Part shown: positions 40,177-50,964 of the stretch, in pieces
Layout of the letters: the number at the start of each line of letters is the position of its first letter
How positions within the stretch are numbered: the first letter of the stretch is position 1
From: Fodinicola feengrottensis
Lineage (GTDB): Bacteria > Actinomycetota > Actinomycetes > Mycobacteriales > HKI-0501
Length of the DNA stretch: 56,301 nt
Reading direction: 5' to 3'
NCBI RefSeq assembly: GCF_010993775.1
Contig: NZ_WOTO01000060.1
Location: forward strand, 1 to 56,301
The notes under the pieces: generated by a model
The model's input: the letters and a program-made list of their open reading frames with translations, nothing else
What the model was told of the DNA's origin: nothing
The model's database searches: none
Program-made: the position numbers and the translations under genes

Positions 40177-41328
40177 TTATCGGCGCCGAGACTCCAACAG
40201 GCGGCGCAGTTCGGACAGCACCAGCTCGTCCTCGCCGTTCTGCAATGTCTGCGGGTTCAGGGCTATCACGTCGGGATCGACGGCACCGACCGCGATGTGC
40301 GGATCCGCGGACCAGAGCGCTTCGACCAGACTGTCCCGGTCCCAGCCGCTGGCTGGTCCAATGTGGACCATCGCGCGTCCGTGCGGTTGGCCCGCCTCAC
40401 TGGGATAGCCGCGCTCGACCTCGATACCAGGCAGGCCGGAAAGGCCGGCTATCCACTTCTGTACGGACGTTTCGTACGCCGCCAACAACGCCGGCTCGTC
40501 CTGCTGAAGAGACCATTCCACCGCGGCCAGCAAGCCAAGCAGCTCCTCTTTGCCGACCTTCATGCCGCGACCGAGCGAGTGATTCGGGGCACCGTTGGCC
40601 CGCGCCGCCTCGATCAGCCAGCCCTTGCCGACCATCAGCCCGGTCGACTGCGGGCCTCGCAAACCCTTGCCACCACTGAAAACCGCCGCGTCGGCGCCGA
40701 CCTCAGCGGTGAAATGCCACAGCGAGGAAATCGGCGGCACCTGGGCGGCGCCGTCGACCACCACAGGCACTCCGGCCCGGTGCGCGATGTCCACCACTTG
40801 CTCGATCGGTAGCGCGCCAGCGCTGAAGTGAGCACCAGCGAACCACAGGACGCAGGCCGTGCGCTCGTCGATCGCGGCCGCCAGCTCGTCAGGTTCTGGT
40901 CCCACCTCGACGATCCGGACACCGACTTGGCGCACTGCGTAGTCGTACGCGTTTCGTTGACTGCCATAGATAATGACCGTCTTCTCGCCGGTCTTATCCA
41001 GATATGGCAAGTCTTCGATAGCGACCGGATTCGGGCCGCCCTTCGGCCCTGAAACGCAGCCGATTACGGCAAGCGTCAGCAGCGCGGCCGCACCACTGGA
41101 GACAAGGGCGGCCTCATTGCCAGTCACTTTCGCCAGTCGTTGGCCCACCGCGCGATGTAATTCGAAGACGTCCACGAAATTCCGGGAAGCCGCGGCCATC
41201 GCCGGCAGCACCGGCGGCGCGACCAGCGAGCCGCCGAGTTTTGTCAGCGTCGCGGCCGCGTTGACCACCGGGCGCAGACCCAGCGACGCGTACGCCTCGT
41301 TCACATATCGATCCGCGGGCGCTGTCAT
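40177..41328 (-). CDS. SelA-fold PLP-dependent enzyme (D-glucosaminate-6-P ammonia-lyase-like)
   Basis: Complete 383-residue enzyme of the SelA/aminotransferase class V-like fold (COG1921 group). The PLP-binding lysine is in AVFSGGKGLRGPQSTG (K221) and the cofactor aspartate in VPVVVDGAAQVPP. The N-terminus LRPVVNAAATLTKLGGSLV and FVDVFELHRAVGQRLAKVTG are characteristic. True selenocysteine synthase is larger and pairs with SelB, absent here. Relatives include DgaE, which removes ammonia from D-glucosaminate-6-phosphate, and other sugar-acid lyases. Its ATG overlaps the stop of the preceding esterase-like gene by four bases (41325-41328). Substrate inferred only from context. Confidence 0.88.
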   Translation of the reverse strand: MTAPADRYVNEAYASLGLRPVVNAAATLTKLGGSLVAPPVLPAMAAASRNFVDVFELHRAVGQRLAKVTGNEAALVSSGAAALLTLAVIGCVSGPKGGPNPVAIEDLPYLDKTGEKTVIIYGSQRNAYDYAVRQVGVRIVEVGPEPDELAAAIDERTACVLWFAGAHFSAGALPIEQVVDIAHRAGVPVVVDGAAQVPPISSLWHFTAEVGADAAVFSGGKGLRGPQSTGLMVGKGWLIEAARANGAPNHSLGRGMKVGKEELLGLLAAVEWSLQQDEPALLAAYETSVQKWIAGLSGLPGIEVERGYPSEAGQPHGRAMVHIGPASGWDRDSLVEALWSADPHIAVGAVDPDVIALNPQTLQNGEDELVLSELRRLLESRRR

Positions 41329-42197
41329 GCGGACGTACGGTCGAATCGTGACAGCGCCGGCAACCCGAATTTCCCCGCCAGCCAGGCATCCGCGGCGTCG
41401 TTGTCGGTCTGCCCCTCGTGGCTGACCACATACCGTTCGGCGTCCAGTTTCCCGGCAAGCGGCAGCAAAGCACTGGTCTCGCTGGAAATATCGACGCGTA
41501 CGGACGCCCGAACCGCCGCCGCGTGCCGGTCCGAGTCGAAGAATTCCAGCGTACGACTCACCGCGTCAGTGTCCGCGGGAGTCGTACGGAGATGGTCGTT
41601 GAACTCCTCCATCGGATAGTCCGCGGTGGCCTTGCGCAGTTCCGCCGCGCGGTAGAGCAACGCGCCGGTGACCTGCAGCGCCGCGAAGACCGGCCGGCGG
41701 GCCGCGGTGAGCACGGCCAGGTCATCTCCGACGACAGCGATCCGAGACTGGTCGACTTCGGGAAGGCCGCTGAGGAATTCGGCGGCCCGCAGGCAGTCGG
41801 CGACAATCCCCCGGTAGACGTACCTGGAATCGTCCGCGATCCGGTCCGTCAGCAGGCCCGGATATGCGGCCGCATAAGGAGAATCCGCGGTCCGCTGACC
41901 GCGGTGCGCGATCGTCAACGTCACGTATCGGAGCCGGTCGTTGTAGTGCGGCGGATTGTTGACGCTGCCGTAGCGCGGAGTGGCCAGCAGCGCCGGGAAA
42001 GGGCCGTCGCCGGTCGGGATGCTCAGATACCCGAAAATCCGGTACGCGCCAAGGCTGGTCAGCCGCACTTCGTAGCCGGTGAAATCGTCAGTGCACCGGC
42101 CGGGGATCCGCTCGATCACCGGCCGGGCCGGTAAGTCTGTCAGCTCGATGTCTATTTTCTCCCAGTACGCCGTGAAATCCGCGTCTGTGATGGTCAC
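41325..42197 (-). CDS. CE7 esterase-like protein lacking the catalytic serine
   Basis: Complete 290-residue protein of the acetyl xylan esterase/cephalosporin C deacetylase (CE7) type. The family pattern is clear in GYEVRLTSLGAYRIFGYLSI, ATPRYGSVNNPPHYNDRLRY and YVYRGIVADCLRAAEFLSGL. At the nucleophile elbow, where the family has GGSQGG, it reads AVVGDDLAVLTAAR, with no serine; the acid position is also lost (DISSETSALLPLA against EDDVCPP), while a His-Glu (VVSHEGQ) remains. It follows a complete paralogue with a 4-base overlap. Probably a non-catalytic subunit or binding partner. Confidence 0.8.
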   Translation of the reverse strand: MTITDADFTAYWEKIDIELTDLPARPVIERIPGRCTDDFTGYEVRLTSLGAYRIFGYLSIPTGDGPFPALLATPRYGSVNNPPHYNDRLRYVTLTIAHRGQRTADSPYAAAYPGLLTDRIADDSRYVYRGIVADCLRAAEFLSGLPEVDQSRIAVVGDDLAVLTAARRPVFAALQVTGALLYRAAELRKATADYPMEEFNDHLRTTPADTDAVSRTLEFFDSDRHAAAVRASVRVDISSETSALLPLAGKLDAERYVVSHEGQTDNDAADAWLAGKFGLPALSRFDRTSA

Positions 42198-42210
42198 TCC
42201 CCCCCCCCCG
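42189..42210. repeat. 11-base C/G homopolymer at an operon junction
   Basis: Eleven consecutive C on the plus strand (G on the coding strand) at 42199-42209. They lie just before the overlapping stop of the CE7 esterase and GTG start (42197) of its paralogue. The tract supplies both the last codons of one gene (Gly-rich end) and the ribosome-binding purines of the next. Confidence 0.8.
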
Positions 42211-43145
42211 CCGCGCCGGGCTTGAGGTGCCCGGCGAGGAAATCGTCGACCTTGGGCAACACCCAGTGCAGCCCGGCGTCATGGCCACAGCGCTCGTACG
42301 TGTGCAGCTCCTTCTCGCATTTCATCGCGTCGTACACGGCGAATCCAGTCTCTGGCGGGCAAACATCGTCTTCCAGTCCGATGTAGACGAACATCGACGC
42401 CCGGATGTTCGGCGCGAAGTTGACGCCGTCGTAGTAGCCGACCGTCTCGGCCATCTGCTGTTCGTGGTCCGGGTGCACGCGCAGGTACTCGTTCATTTCC
42501 TCGTACGGGTACGAATGCGTCAGCTTCGCCGAATCCATGAAACCGCACAGGTAGGGCGCGCCGGCCGCGCCGCACTTGATGACATCCGGCAGCAGGGCGG
42601 CGGTGGTGATGGTGAGCGCACCGCCCTGACTGGAGCCGGACAGTCCGACCCGGTCGGCGTCCACCTCCGGCCGGGTCAGCGCGGTTTCCACCGCGCGAAC
42701 GGCATCCACGTAAAACCCGCGATATCCGTACGTGTTCGGGTCCACGATGTTCTCGACCAACAGCCCCGGATAGCCCGGGTTGAAAAGCTGGTTCGACCGG
42801 AGCTTGCGCGCGGCGCGACGGCGAAGGCCGCATAGCCCTGTTTCGCCCAGTGCTTGGGAACCGTCGGCTCCGAGATATAGCCCGGAAGCATCATCAGCGC
42901 CGGATAAGGTGGCGGCAGATACTCGGGGCGTGGCACCGCGAACCAGCCGGAAATCCGTACGCCTTCCCAGCTGTCGTAATGCACATCGTAAACAGCGATT
43001 TCCTCGGTCGAGCGCTCCGGCACATAGTCGAACGACGGCCGCAGCGGCACCGCGGCCACCTGTTGCAAGGTAGCGGCCCAGAATTCCTCGAAATCATCTG
43101 GCCTGTGCACGTCGACGGTGTAGCGCTGTGGTTCCCGCACCCGCG

Positions 43146-43149
<4 letters not shown>
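42194..43149 (-). CDS. CE7-family acetyl esterase (acetyl xylan esterase/cephalosporin C deacetylase type, frame interrupted)
   Basis: About 318 residues from codon 43149 (MTRVREPQRYTVDVHRPDDF). N-terminal half: IAVYDVHYDSWEGVRISGWF and YPALMMLPGYISEPTVP. After a frame change near 42800 come NTYGYRGFYVDAVRAVETAL, the nucleophile GLSGSSQGGALT, the acid EDDVCPPETGF and the histidine ERCGHDAGLHW. CE7 enzymes are intracellular and remove acetyl groups from imported oligosaccharides, fitting an ABC-importer operon. It overlaps the ATPase stop by four bases. The 3' end runs through an 11-base G tract into the next GTG. Confidence 0.86.
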
Positions 43150-44312
<1,163 letters not shown>

Positions 44313-44315
44313 CGT

Positions 44316-45224
44316 CTATCCCTTCACCGAACCGGCGGCCATGCCCTGCACGATCAACCGCTGGCAGATCAACACCAGCACCAACGGCGGCACCACGGCC
44401 ACCACCCCCGCAGCGGCCATCAGAGTGACCTGCGTGTTCAGGTCGGTGGCGAAGTTGGCCGCGATCACTGGCATCGTCTGCGAACTGATGGTGCTGGTCA
44501 TGAACAACGCGAACATGGAACTCGTTCCAGGCGGTCATAAAGGCGAAGATCGCCGCCGCGACCAGCCCGGGCGCGGAAATCGGCAGGAACACCGACCACA
44601 TCATCCGGAACCACCCGCACCGGTCCACCCGGGCCGCGTCCTCCAACTCCCGTGGCACCGAACGGATGTAGTCCTTGAGGATCCAGATCGTGATAGGCAG
44701 GGCGAAAGTCGTGTACGACAAAATCAAAGCGCCATACGTGTCCAGCAAATGCAGCGCTCTCATCACCAGATAGAACGGGGGATGATGATCGCGATGCCGG
44801 GCACCATCCGGGTCAGCAGATAGACGATCAGCAGCACTTGGCTGCCCTTGAACTGAATCCGGGAAAACGAGTAGGCCGCGAAAGTTCCCAGCACCAGGTT
44901 GAAAAGCGCGGTGGTGAGAGCCACGATCATGCTGTTCATCAGCGCGTACGGCGTGTCCGCTACGGCGTGCGAGCCGAGCAGCGCCTGGTCGGTGGTGGGG
45001 TGGATGAAGCCCAGGAAGTTCGCCAGCGTCGGGTCCTTGGGTAGGAAGTGCGGCGGCACCGAGGTCGCGTCCACCTCGTGCATGAAGCTCATGTTGACGA
45101 TCCAGTAGAACGGCAACACCAGCCACAGCGCGAAAAGGATGGCCACCGTGTAGAGAATGATCTTGCGCCACGGAATCCTGGACATCAGCGGGAGCGCCGG
45201 CCGGCTGGCCGGAATGCTGGTCAT
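44316..45224 (-). CDS. Carbohydrate ABC transporter permease 2 (MalG-like, frame interrupted)
   Basis: About 303 residues from ATG 45224 (MTSIPASRPALPLMSRIPW), overlapping permease 1 by four bases. Six membrane helices: KIILYTVAILFALWLVLPFY, then MIVALTTALFNLVLGTFAAY. The cytoplasmic EAA loop, which docks on the ATPase, reads LEDAARVDRCGWFRMMWSVF. Frame changes lie near 44780 and near 44520; the end LICQRLIVQGMAAGSVKG is typical of the MalG family. Confidence 0.92.
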
Positions 45225-46179
45225 ATCTCGATGCTCCCCTTCTTGTAGAGCACCGAGATGTAGCCGATCGAGATCACCAGCGTCACCAGGGTGATCACCC
45301 AGGAGTAGGCGCTGCCCAGACCGAAGTCGGTGTACGTGAGGACGGTGCGGACGTTGAGCACGGCGATCACGTTGGTGGCGTCGCCCGGCCCACCGCCGGT
45401 GAGGACGTAGATCGTGTCGAACGCGCGGAAGGCGTTCATCGTCTCCAAAATCAGCACGATCAGCAGCGGGTGCAACAGCCACGGCAGGGTGACCTGCCGG
45501 AATCGCTGGAAAACCCCGGCCACGGTCGACTTTGGCCGCGTCGTACAACTCGCCCGGGATGGTGGACAGCCCGGCCAGCAGGATGATCACCGTGAACGGC
45601 AGGGTGTTCCAGACCTGCGCCACCGCGGTGATCAGGAAGGCACCGGTCGGCGAGGTGAGGAATGCCTGGTACGAGTCGATAAATCCGAGCTGGTAGAGCA
45701 GTCCGTTCAGCGGTCCGGTCTTCGCGTCGAAAATGGTCCGCCACATCAGACCGTTGACCACTCCGGGCATGGCCCATGGCAACAACACAAGACTACGCAA
45801 CAGACCGCGGCCGACGAAGGTTTCGTTGAGCACCAAGGCAAGGGCGGTGCCCATGAGCACGGTCAGGCCGAGCACCACCACCACGAAACCGACGGTCACC
45901 TTCAGCGAGGTGAGAAACTCCGGGTCGGTGACCAACGAGAGGTAGTTGCCGAACCAGACGAACCTCTCCAGCGCCGGCAGCTTCAGGTTGTATTTGTGCA
46001 GGCTCAGCCAGAACGAATAGCCCGATCGGGTAAGCGACCAGCACGCCGATCACGATCATCGCCGGTGCATTCAGAAAGTACGCTCGGAGAGTGTCACTGA
46101 TCCCGCGCCGGGGCGGCCGGCGCGGCGGCTTCACCTCCTGCGCACGCGGTTTCGTGGTGTCCACGGCTGTGGTCGCCAC
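45221..46179 (-). CDS. Carbohydrate ABC transporter permease 1 (MalF/UgpA-like, frame interrupted)
   Basis: About 320 residues from GTG 46179 (VATTAVDTTKPRAQEVKPP). A first helix (APAMIVIGVLVAYPIGLFV) precedes a frame change near 46025. Then come SLKVTVGFVVVVLGLTVLMG, VLLPWAMPGVVNGLMWR, and the EAA-type loop LYDAAKVDRG... split by a second change near 45525. The C-terminal part has AFDTIYVLTGGGPGDATNVI and ends VLYKKGSIEI. It lies four bases after the binding-protein gene. Confidence 0.92.
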
Positions 46180-46183
46180 GGCG

Positions 46184-47527
46184 TCAGGAGTATTTCTTCT
46201 TGAGGGACGCCACCGACTGGGCCAGGGTCTTCACCGCCGCGTCCGGGGTGGTCTGGTTGTTGATGATCTGCTGGACCGTCTTCTGCTGCTGGTTCTCGTA
46301 CTCGCTGTACCAGGGCTGCTTGATGGCCGTCCGCGGCCGAGCCAGCGAGGCCAGTTTGGCGTAAATGGTGGGATCCGCGAACTTGCCAAGCGTCTGCAGC
46401 ACGTCCGGGTCCTTTTCCAACGCCCGGAACGGAAAGCCGAGACCCTTCTGCTGGAACCAGAACTTGGACGTGTACGGCTTGCCGCTGGAGTCCAGTCCGC
46501 CCATGTAGTTGAGGAGTTTGAGCGCCTTGTCCTTGACCTCGGTGTTCTTGCCCAGGCAGTACATCCGGGTGTTGCTGACCGTGCCGACCACCTGGCCGTC
46601 CAGGCTCGGAACGTACGCGATCTTGAGCTTTCCGGCGGCCTTGGACTTGGTCGGGTCGTTGTAGTCCCCCGCAGCGCGTAACGAGCGCCGACGGTGAACG
46701 CGTACCGCTCGGTTTTCATCGCGTTGTCCAACGGAACCGGCAGCAACTGGAGCACCGCCGGGTCGATCACCTTGCTGACCGTGGCGGCCTTGTGCAACCA
46801 GGCGAACACGTTCTTGGCGGTGGCGTCCTTGCCGTCCATGGTCGGCTCACCATTGGCGTCGAAGAGGTCACCGCCACTGGCGAAGATCAGCCCCCAGACC
46901 CACGCCCACCAAGTGTCCTGCAACTGCCCGGTGACACCGATCGGATACTGCAGAATGCCGGCGTTCTTGATTTTCAGCGACTGCTGCTCAAGCTCGTCAA
47001 GACTCTTGGGCGGTGCCGAAATGCCCGCCTTCTTGAGAATGGACTCGTTGTAGATCAGACATTGCGAGTCGGTGTAGTACGGCAGGCCGTACCGCTTGCC
47101 ACCGACGGTCATCGCCTGCGCGTTCGACGGGTAAATGCCGGAATAGACCTCGTCGACGCCGGCCAGGCCGTCGATCGGTTGGAGGTAGTCCGCGCCCACC
47201 CAGCCAGCCAACGAGTCGTCGTACACGTAAAGCGCGTCAGGACCGCCGCCACCGGTGAATTCGGCGACCGTCTTCTGCACATACTGCGCGCTGGTGATCG
47301 GCGTGTACGCGACCTTGATGTCCTTGTTCAGCTGCTGGAACCGGGCGACGTTCTGCTGGACCAGCGCGGATTCGTAGTCCCAGCCGGAAAACTTCACCGC
47401 ACCGGAGCCCCCGTTGCCGCCGCCCCCCCGCAGGCGGCCAGTGCCGAGCCGAGCACCGGCAGGCTGGCGGTCAGCGCCCCGAGTTGCAGCACCCGCCGCC
47501 GGCTGAGGTTTGTTTCGCGAGGTCCAT
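46184..47527 (-). CDS. Extracellular sugar-binding lipoprotein with Tat-type signal (frame interrupted)
   Basis: About 448 residues from ATG 47527, with GAGAGGA upstream. When the early frame changes near 47400-47500 are joined, the head reads NLSRRRVLQLGALTASLPV then GSALAACG: a twin-arginine motif plus a lipobox Cys. The mature part is an ABC family-1 solute-binding protein: VKFSGWDYESALVQQNVARF, GGGGPDALYVYDDSLAGWVG, VGGKRYGLPYYTDSQCLIYN. A late change near 46680 leads to WFQQKGLGFPFRALEKD. The ligand is probably a sugar-like compound; aromatic residues line the likely site. Confidence 0.9.
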
Positions 47528-47551
47528 GATTTTCCTCTCGGATGGATCGAT

Positions 47552-47583
47552 CGTCCGGACCGCCACGCCGCGGTCACCGGACG
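47552..47583 (-). promoter_or_regulatory. Hairpin between regulator and binding-protein genes
   Basis: CGTCCGG (47552-47558) and CCGGACG (47577-47583) pair perfectly, extended inside by ACCG/CGGT with a small bulge. It lies between the regulator stop (47608) and the ATG of the binding protein (47527). It may attenuate or process the transcript and protect the message of the more abundant binding protein. Confidence 0.5.
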
Positions 47584-47607
47584 AAGACAACGGGTTCTTC
47601 TCGGAGA

Positions 47608-48982
47608 TCAGGTGTCGCTGATGGTCGCGGCGATCGTCAGCTGGTAGAGGTTGGTGGGTCTGCCTTTGCGGTTGACCTGCGCGCTTCCCCGCTGTACGGC
47701 CAAACCGCTGGCGATCAGCTTGCGGATCAGCCGCCGCCCACTCGGATCGGTGATGCACAGAGCGTCGGCGAGGTCGCCAGGAGACAACGGTTTTCCGGCC
47801 AGTTTCCGGTCCACCGCGGCTAATCGTGAGATGGTGGCGGCGGACAGGCCGGCTTTGCGGGCCAGTTTTTCCAGGTCCGCGCCATGTTCGCGGTAGGTGA
47901 AGCTGAGCGGTGTAGCGCCGGGCCGCAGCGGCCCGACCATCAGGCCGTCCTCGTCCATCAGGCAGCCGCACGGTGCGCCGTACTGCTCCGCCTGCGCGGC
48001 GGCCTTCTCGGCCAGCACCCACATTTTTTCGCGCCGACGAACCGATCCCGAACCCGAACCCGGCCGCCACCCGCAGGCCCAAGTTCGTGTGAGCGGTCCC
48101 GACCACCGGCAGCGATGACCAGTTCTGGGTGACATCGTTGAAAAGTGCCCGATGGGCGAGCACGACCACACCGCGCCGGCCGCGGTTGTCGACCCAGGCG
48201 TCGGCGAATTCGGGGGTGTTCAACAACATGTTCAGCAGACCCACCCGGGCCCGATCCAGGTTGGAGTCCTTGTCGAAGCCGACCACCGAGAAAATGCCGG
48301 CGGCGAAAGACAACTCGCGAGCCCGTTGGGACTGGATCCGCAGCACCAGCTCGTGAAGTTCGGCTCGTACGCTGGACTTCAGCGGCGCCACGTTGAGCAA
48401 CCGCACCTTTTCGCCGAGCCGCCGGGTCACCTCGCTTCGCACGGTGATGACATATCCGCCCGGATTTTCCTGCTGGAATTTCTGGTGGAAGTCGATGATC
48501 TGGTCGTAGGAGGTGTCCGCCGCGTACGGCAGGCAGGCGATCTCGTCCGAGCGCATTCCGAGCGCGCTGGTGACGTCCTCCACGATCGACCGGTCGAAGG
48601 TGTCGATGCTGATGGGGCCTGGCGCCCAGCCCTGCCGCAGCGCCCGGCCAATGGTGAGCGTGAGCTCCAGGGTCGTGTAGCGGGTCACTGACAGCGGCAG
48701 GTCCGGTGGCAGGAAGTCGCGGCAGGCGTCGTACGGGACCAGGCCGAGGATCATGCCGTCCAGGTGGACGCGGCGCAGCATCGCCTTGACCTTGGGTCGG
48801 ATCTCCTTCTCCTGGTCGTACGCCACCACCTCCAACTGGACGCCGGTGAGCGTGCCACTCGCCTCCACCAGCCGGTCCTGATGAGAGCTGTGCAGGACGA
48901 GCCCGAGAACCATCCGCATGCCGCCGCCAATACGATCTATGTCCGTAAATAGCTCGTTGAAGGATTTGGGGTACCGTTCCAC
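47608..48982 (-). CDS. Operon regulator: sensor-type N-terminus, GGDEF-like middle, C-terminal winged helix (frame interrupted)
   Basis: About 458 residues from GTG 48982 (VERYPKSFNELFTDIDRIGG). Residues 20-120 (RMVLGLVLHSSHQDRLVEAS, LDGMILGLVPYDACRDFLPP) resemble the PrpR_N-type effector domain. Residues 230-350 (AAGIFSVVGFDKDSNLDRA, LRVAAGFGFGIGSSAR, MDEDGLMVGPL) recall the degenerate nucleotide-cyclase/GGDEF-like domain of some Firmicutes regulators. After a frame change near 48045 the C-terminus has two helix-turn-helix-like segments (LARKAGLSAATISRLAAV; DPSGRRLIRKLIASGLAVQR). Family name not certain. It heads the transport-catabolic operon and probably controls it. Confidence 0.68.
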
Positions 48983-49204
48983 GGCTGGCGGCCAGGGTCA
49001 AGACTGCACTGATTCAGACCTGTGTTAATCTGCGGTTTCGCAGGCCTACAAACCCGGACATACGCTTCCCAGCCTCTCTTCAACGGGAACTCAGTGCCCC
49101 TTGGGGACAGCAACACCAGGGGACGGTTAACGAGCCATTACCGAACCCGTACTGGGGTGATGCGGCAGGCCGGCTGGGTCGCGGGCCGATTACGCTCTAC
49201 AAAT
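48983..49204. promoter_or_regulatory. Divergent promoter region with a palindrome
   Basis: Separates the leftward catabolic operon from the rightward MgtE_N gene. CTGCG-GTTT-CGCAG at 49030-49043 is a perfect dyad 48 bases before the regulator GTG, a candidate operator. CCCCTTGG...CCAGGGG near 49095-49120 is a second, looser dyad. Confidence 0.45.
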
Positions 49205-50445
49205 GTGACGACGGCGACGCGGATCTACCTGGCCCGACTGGCCGGAATCTCGGTTTTCGACCCGAACGCCGAACCGGTCGGCAAGATCCGCGACACGGTC
49301 GTACGCCTCGGCGCACAGCCGCCCCGGGTGACCGGGCTGGTCGTGGACATCACCCAGCGACGCCGGATCTTCGTCCCGATCGGCCGGATCACCTCGCTGG
49401 ACGTGGACGCGGTCGTGCTGGCCAGCGGCACGGTGTCGCTGCGCAGGTTCGAGAAGCGGCTCGGCGAGACACTCGTGCTCGGGGAGTTGCTCGACCGCCG
49501 GATCACGATGGCCGGCAGCGACGTGGCCGCGACCGTTATCGACATGGCGATGGAGAAGTCCCGTACCGGCGACTGGCAGATCAGCCGCGTGGCCGTACGC
49601 GAGACGATGCCGGGTTTCCTGCAGCGGCGGCGCGGTCAGCTGCACCAACTGGACTGGGAAGACGTGCTCGGGCTCGCGGTTCCGGACCAGGAGCAGGGCG
49701 CCGACACGCTGATCGAGATGATCACCGAGATGAAGTCGGCGGACGTGGCGAACCTGCTGCACGACCTGCCGGCCAAGCGCCGCAACGAGGTGGCCGAGGC
49801 ACTGGAGGACGAGCGGCTCGCGGACGTCCTGGAGGAAATGCCGGAAAGCGACCAGATCGACATTCTCAAGTCGCTCGACCGTGAGCGGGCCGCCGACGTG
49901 CTGGAGGCGATGGACCCGGACGATGCCGCCGACCTGCTGGCGGAGCTGCCGGAGCAGGAAAAAGAGGGCTTCCTGAAGCTGATGGAGCCGGACGAAGCCG
50001 CCGGCGTACGACGGTTGCTCGTACACGAGGGGGCACCGCCGGCTCGATGATGACGACCGAACCAGTGATCATCGCCGCCGATGCCACCGTCGCCGAGGCG
50101 CTGGCCCGGATCCGGATGTCGGAGTTGCCACCGGCGCTGGCCGCGCAGGTGTACGTCTGCCGGTCCCCGCTGGTCACTCCGACCGGCCAGTACCTCGGGC
50201 TGGTGCATTTTCAACGCCTGCTTCGAGAACAGCCCAGCGTGCTGGTCGGCGGAGTGGTCGACTCCGATATCGTGCCGCTCACCCCGCACACGTCGCTGCC
50301 GGACGTGACCCGCCACATGGCCACGTACAACCTGGTCGCGATGCCGGTGGTGGACGGCGAACAACTGGTCGGCGCGGTCACCGTCGACGACGTCCTTGAC
50401 CACCTGCTGCCGGACGACTGGCGAGAGCGGAGTCTGCATGCCTAA
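49205..50445 (+). CDS. PRC-barrel/MgtE N-terminal/CBS domain protein (frame interrupted)
   Basis: About 414 residues from GTG 49205 (VTTATRIYLARLAGISVFDP). Two PRC-barrel-like halves (VVDITQRRRIFVPIGRITSL and LQRRRGQLHQLDWEDVLGLA) precede the superhelical MgtE_N domain (ADVANLLHDLPAKRRNEVAE, EEMPESDQIDILKSLDRERA). After a change near 50035 a CBS pair follows (MTTEPVIIAADATVAEALAR, HMATYNLVAMPVVDGEQLVG). There is no transmembrane channel domain, so it is not itself the magnesium channel; it may sense magnesium or nucleotide. Mycobacterial Rv1232c is similar and also near mrp-tatB-htrA. Confidence 0.9.
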
Positions 50446-50953
50446 GGAAAACTTGGCCCGGCGCCGGCTGGACCAGCCCAAGGGCAGCGACCGGATGGTG
50501 CTGCTGTCCGACCCGGACCTGTTCGGTCGTCGGTTCGCCGAACGGGTGGCCCGGTTCTCCGGCACCGCGCAGTTCCTGATCTACATGACGATCGTCATTG
50601 TTTTGTGGCTGCTGTGGAACACATTGGCGCCCAGACATCTGCAATTCGACCCGTACACTTTCACGTTCCTAACTCTTTTGTTGAGTCTGCAGGCAAGTTA
50701 TGCGGCACCTTTCATTCTGCTCGCGCAGAACCGGCAGACCGACCGCGACCGGGTCGGCATCGAGGAGGACCGGCAACGCGCCGCCGCATCCAAGGCGGAC
50801 ACCGAATACCTGGCTCGCGAAATCGCCGCGCTGCGGATCGCCCTCGGCGAGGTGGCGACCCGCGACTTCGTACGGTCGGAATTGCAGCGGCTGATTGAAG
50901 ACCAGCGCGACGACGAAGAACGTCCGCGAAAAAAAAAACGCGAAAGAGTCTAG
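50438..50953 (+). CDS. DUF1003 membrane protein
   Basis: Uninterrupted 171 residues from ATG 50438, overlapping the previous gene by eight bases. Two membrane helices (QFLIYMTIVIVLWLLWNTLA, YTFTFLTLLLSLQASYAAP) with the conserved FDPYPF-like FDPYTFTFL between, then a charged coiled-coil-like tail (RDRVGIEEDRQRAAASKAD). The last codons include a ten-base A run (RPRKKKRERV). Often paired with the MgtE_N/CBS gene in actinobacteria, as here; function unknown. Confidence 0.9.
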   Translation: MPKENLARRRLDQPKGSDRMVLLSDPDLFGRRFAERVARFSGTAQFLIYMTIVIVLWLLWNTLAPRHLQFDPYTFTFLTLLLSLQASYAAPFILLAQNRQTDRDRVGIEEDRQRAAASKADTEYLAREIAALRIALGEVATRDFVRSELQRLIEDQRDDEERPRKKKRERV

Positions 50954-50964
50954 AAAGGAACTTC

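Noticed and set aside
40177..41328. Selenocysteine synthase (SelA)
   Set aside because: Length and N-terminus fit the SelA-like lyase group, and no SelB, selenocysteine tRNA or SelD is in the window.
46184..47527. Trehalose transporter LpqY-SugABC by position near mrp-tatB-htrA
   Set aside because: The neighbourhood is suggestive, but the operon carries esterases, a SelA-fold enzyme and RidA that trehalose uptake does not need; left as an alternative only.
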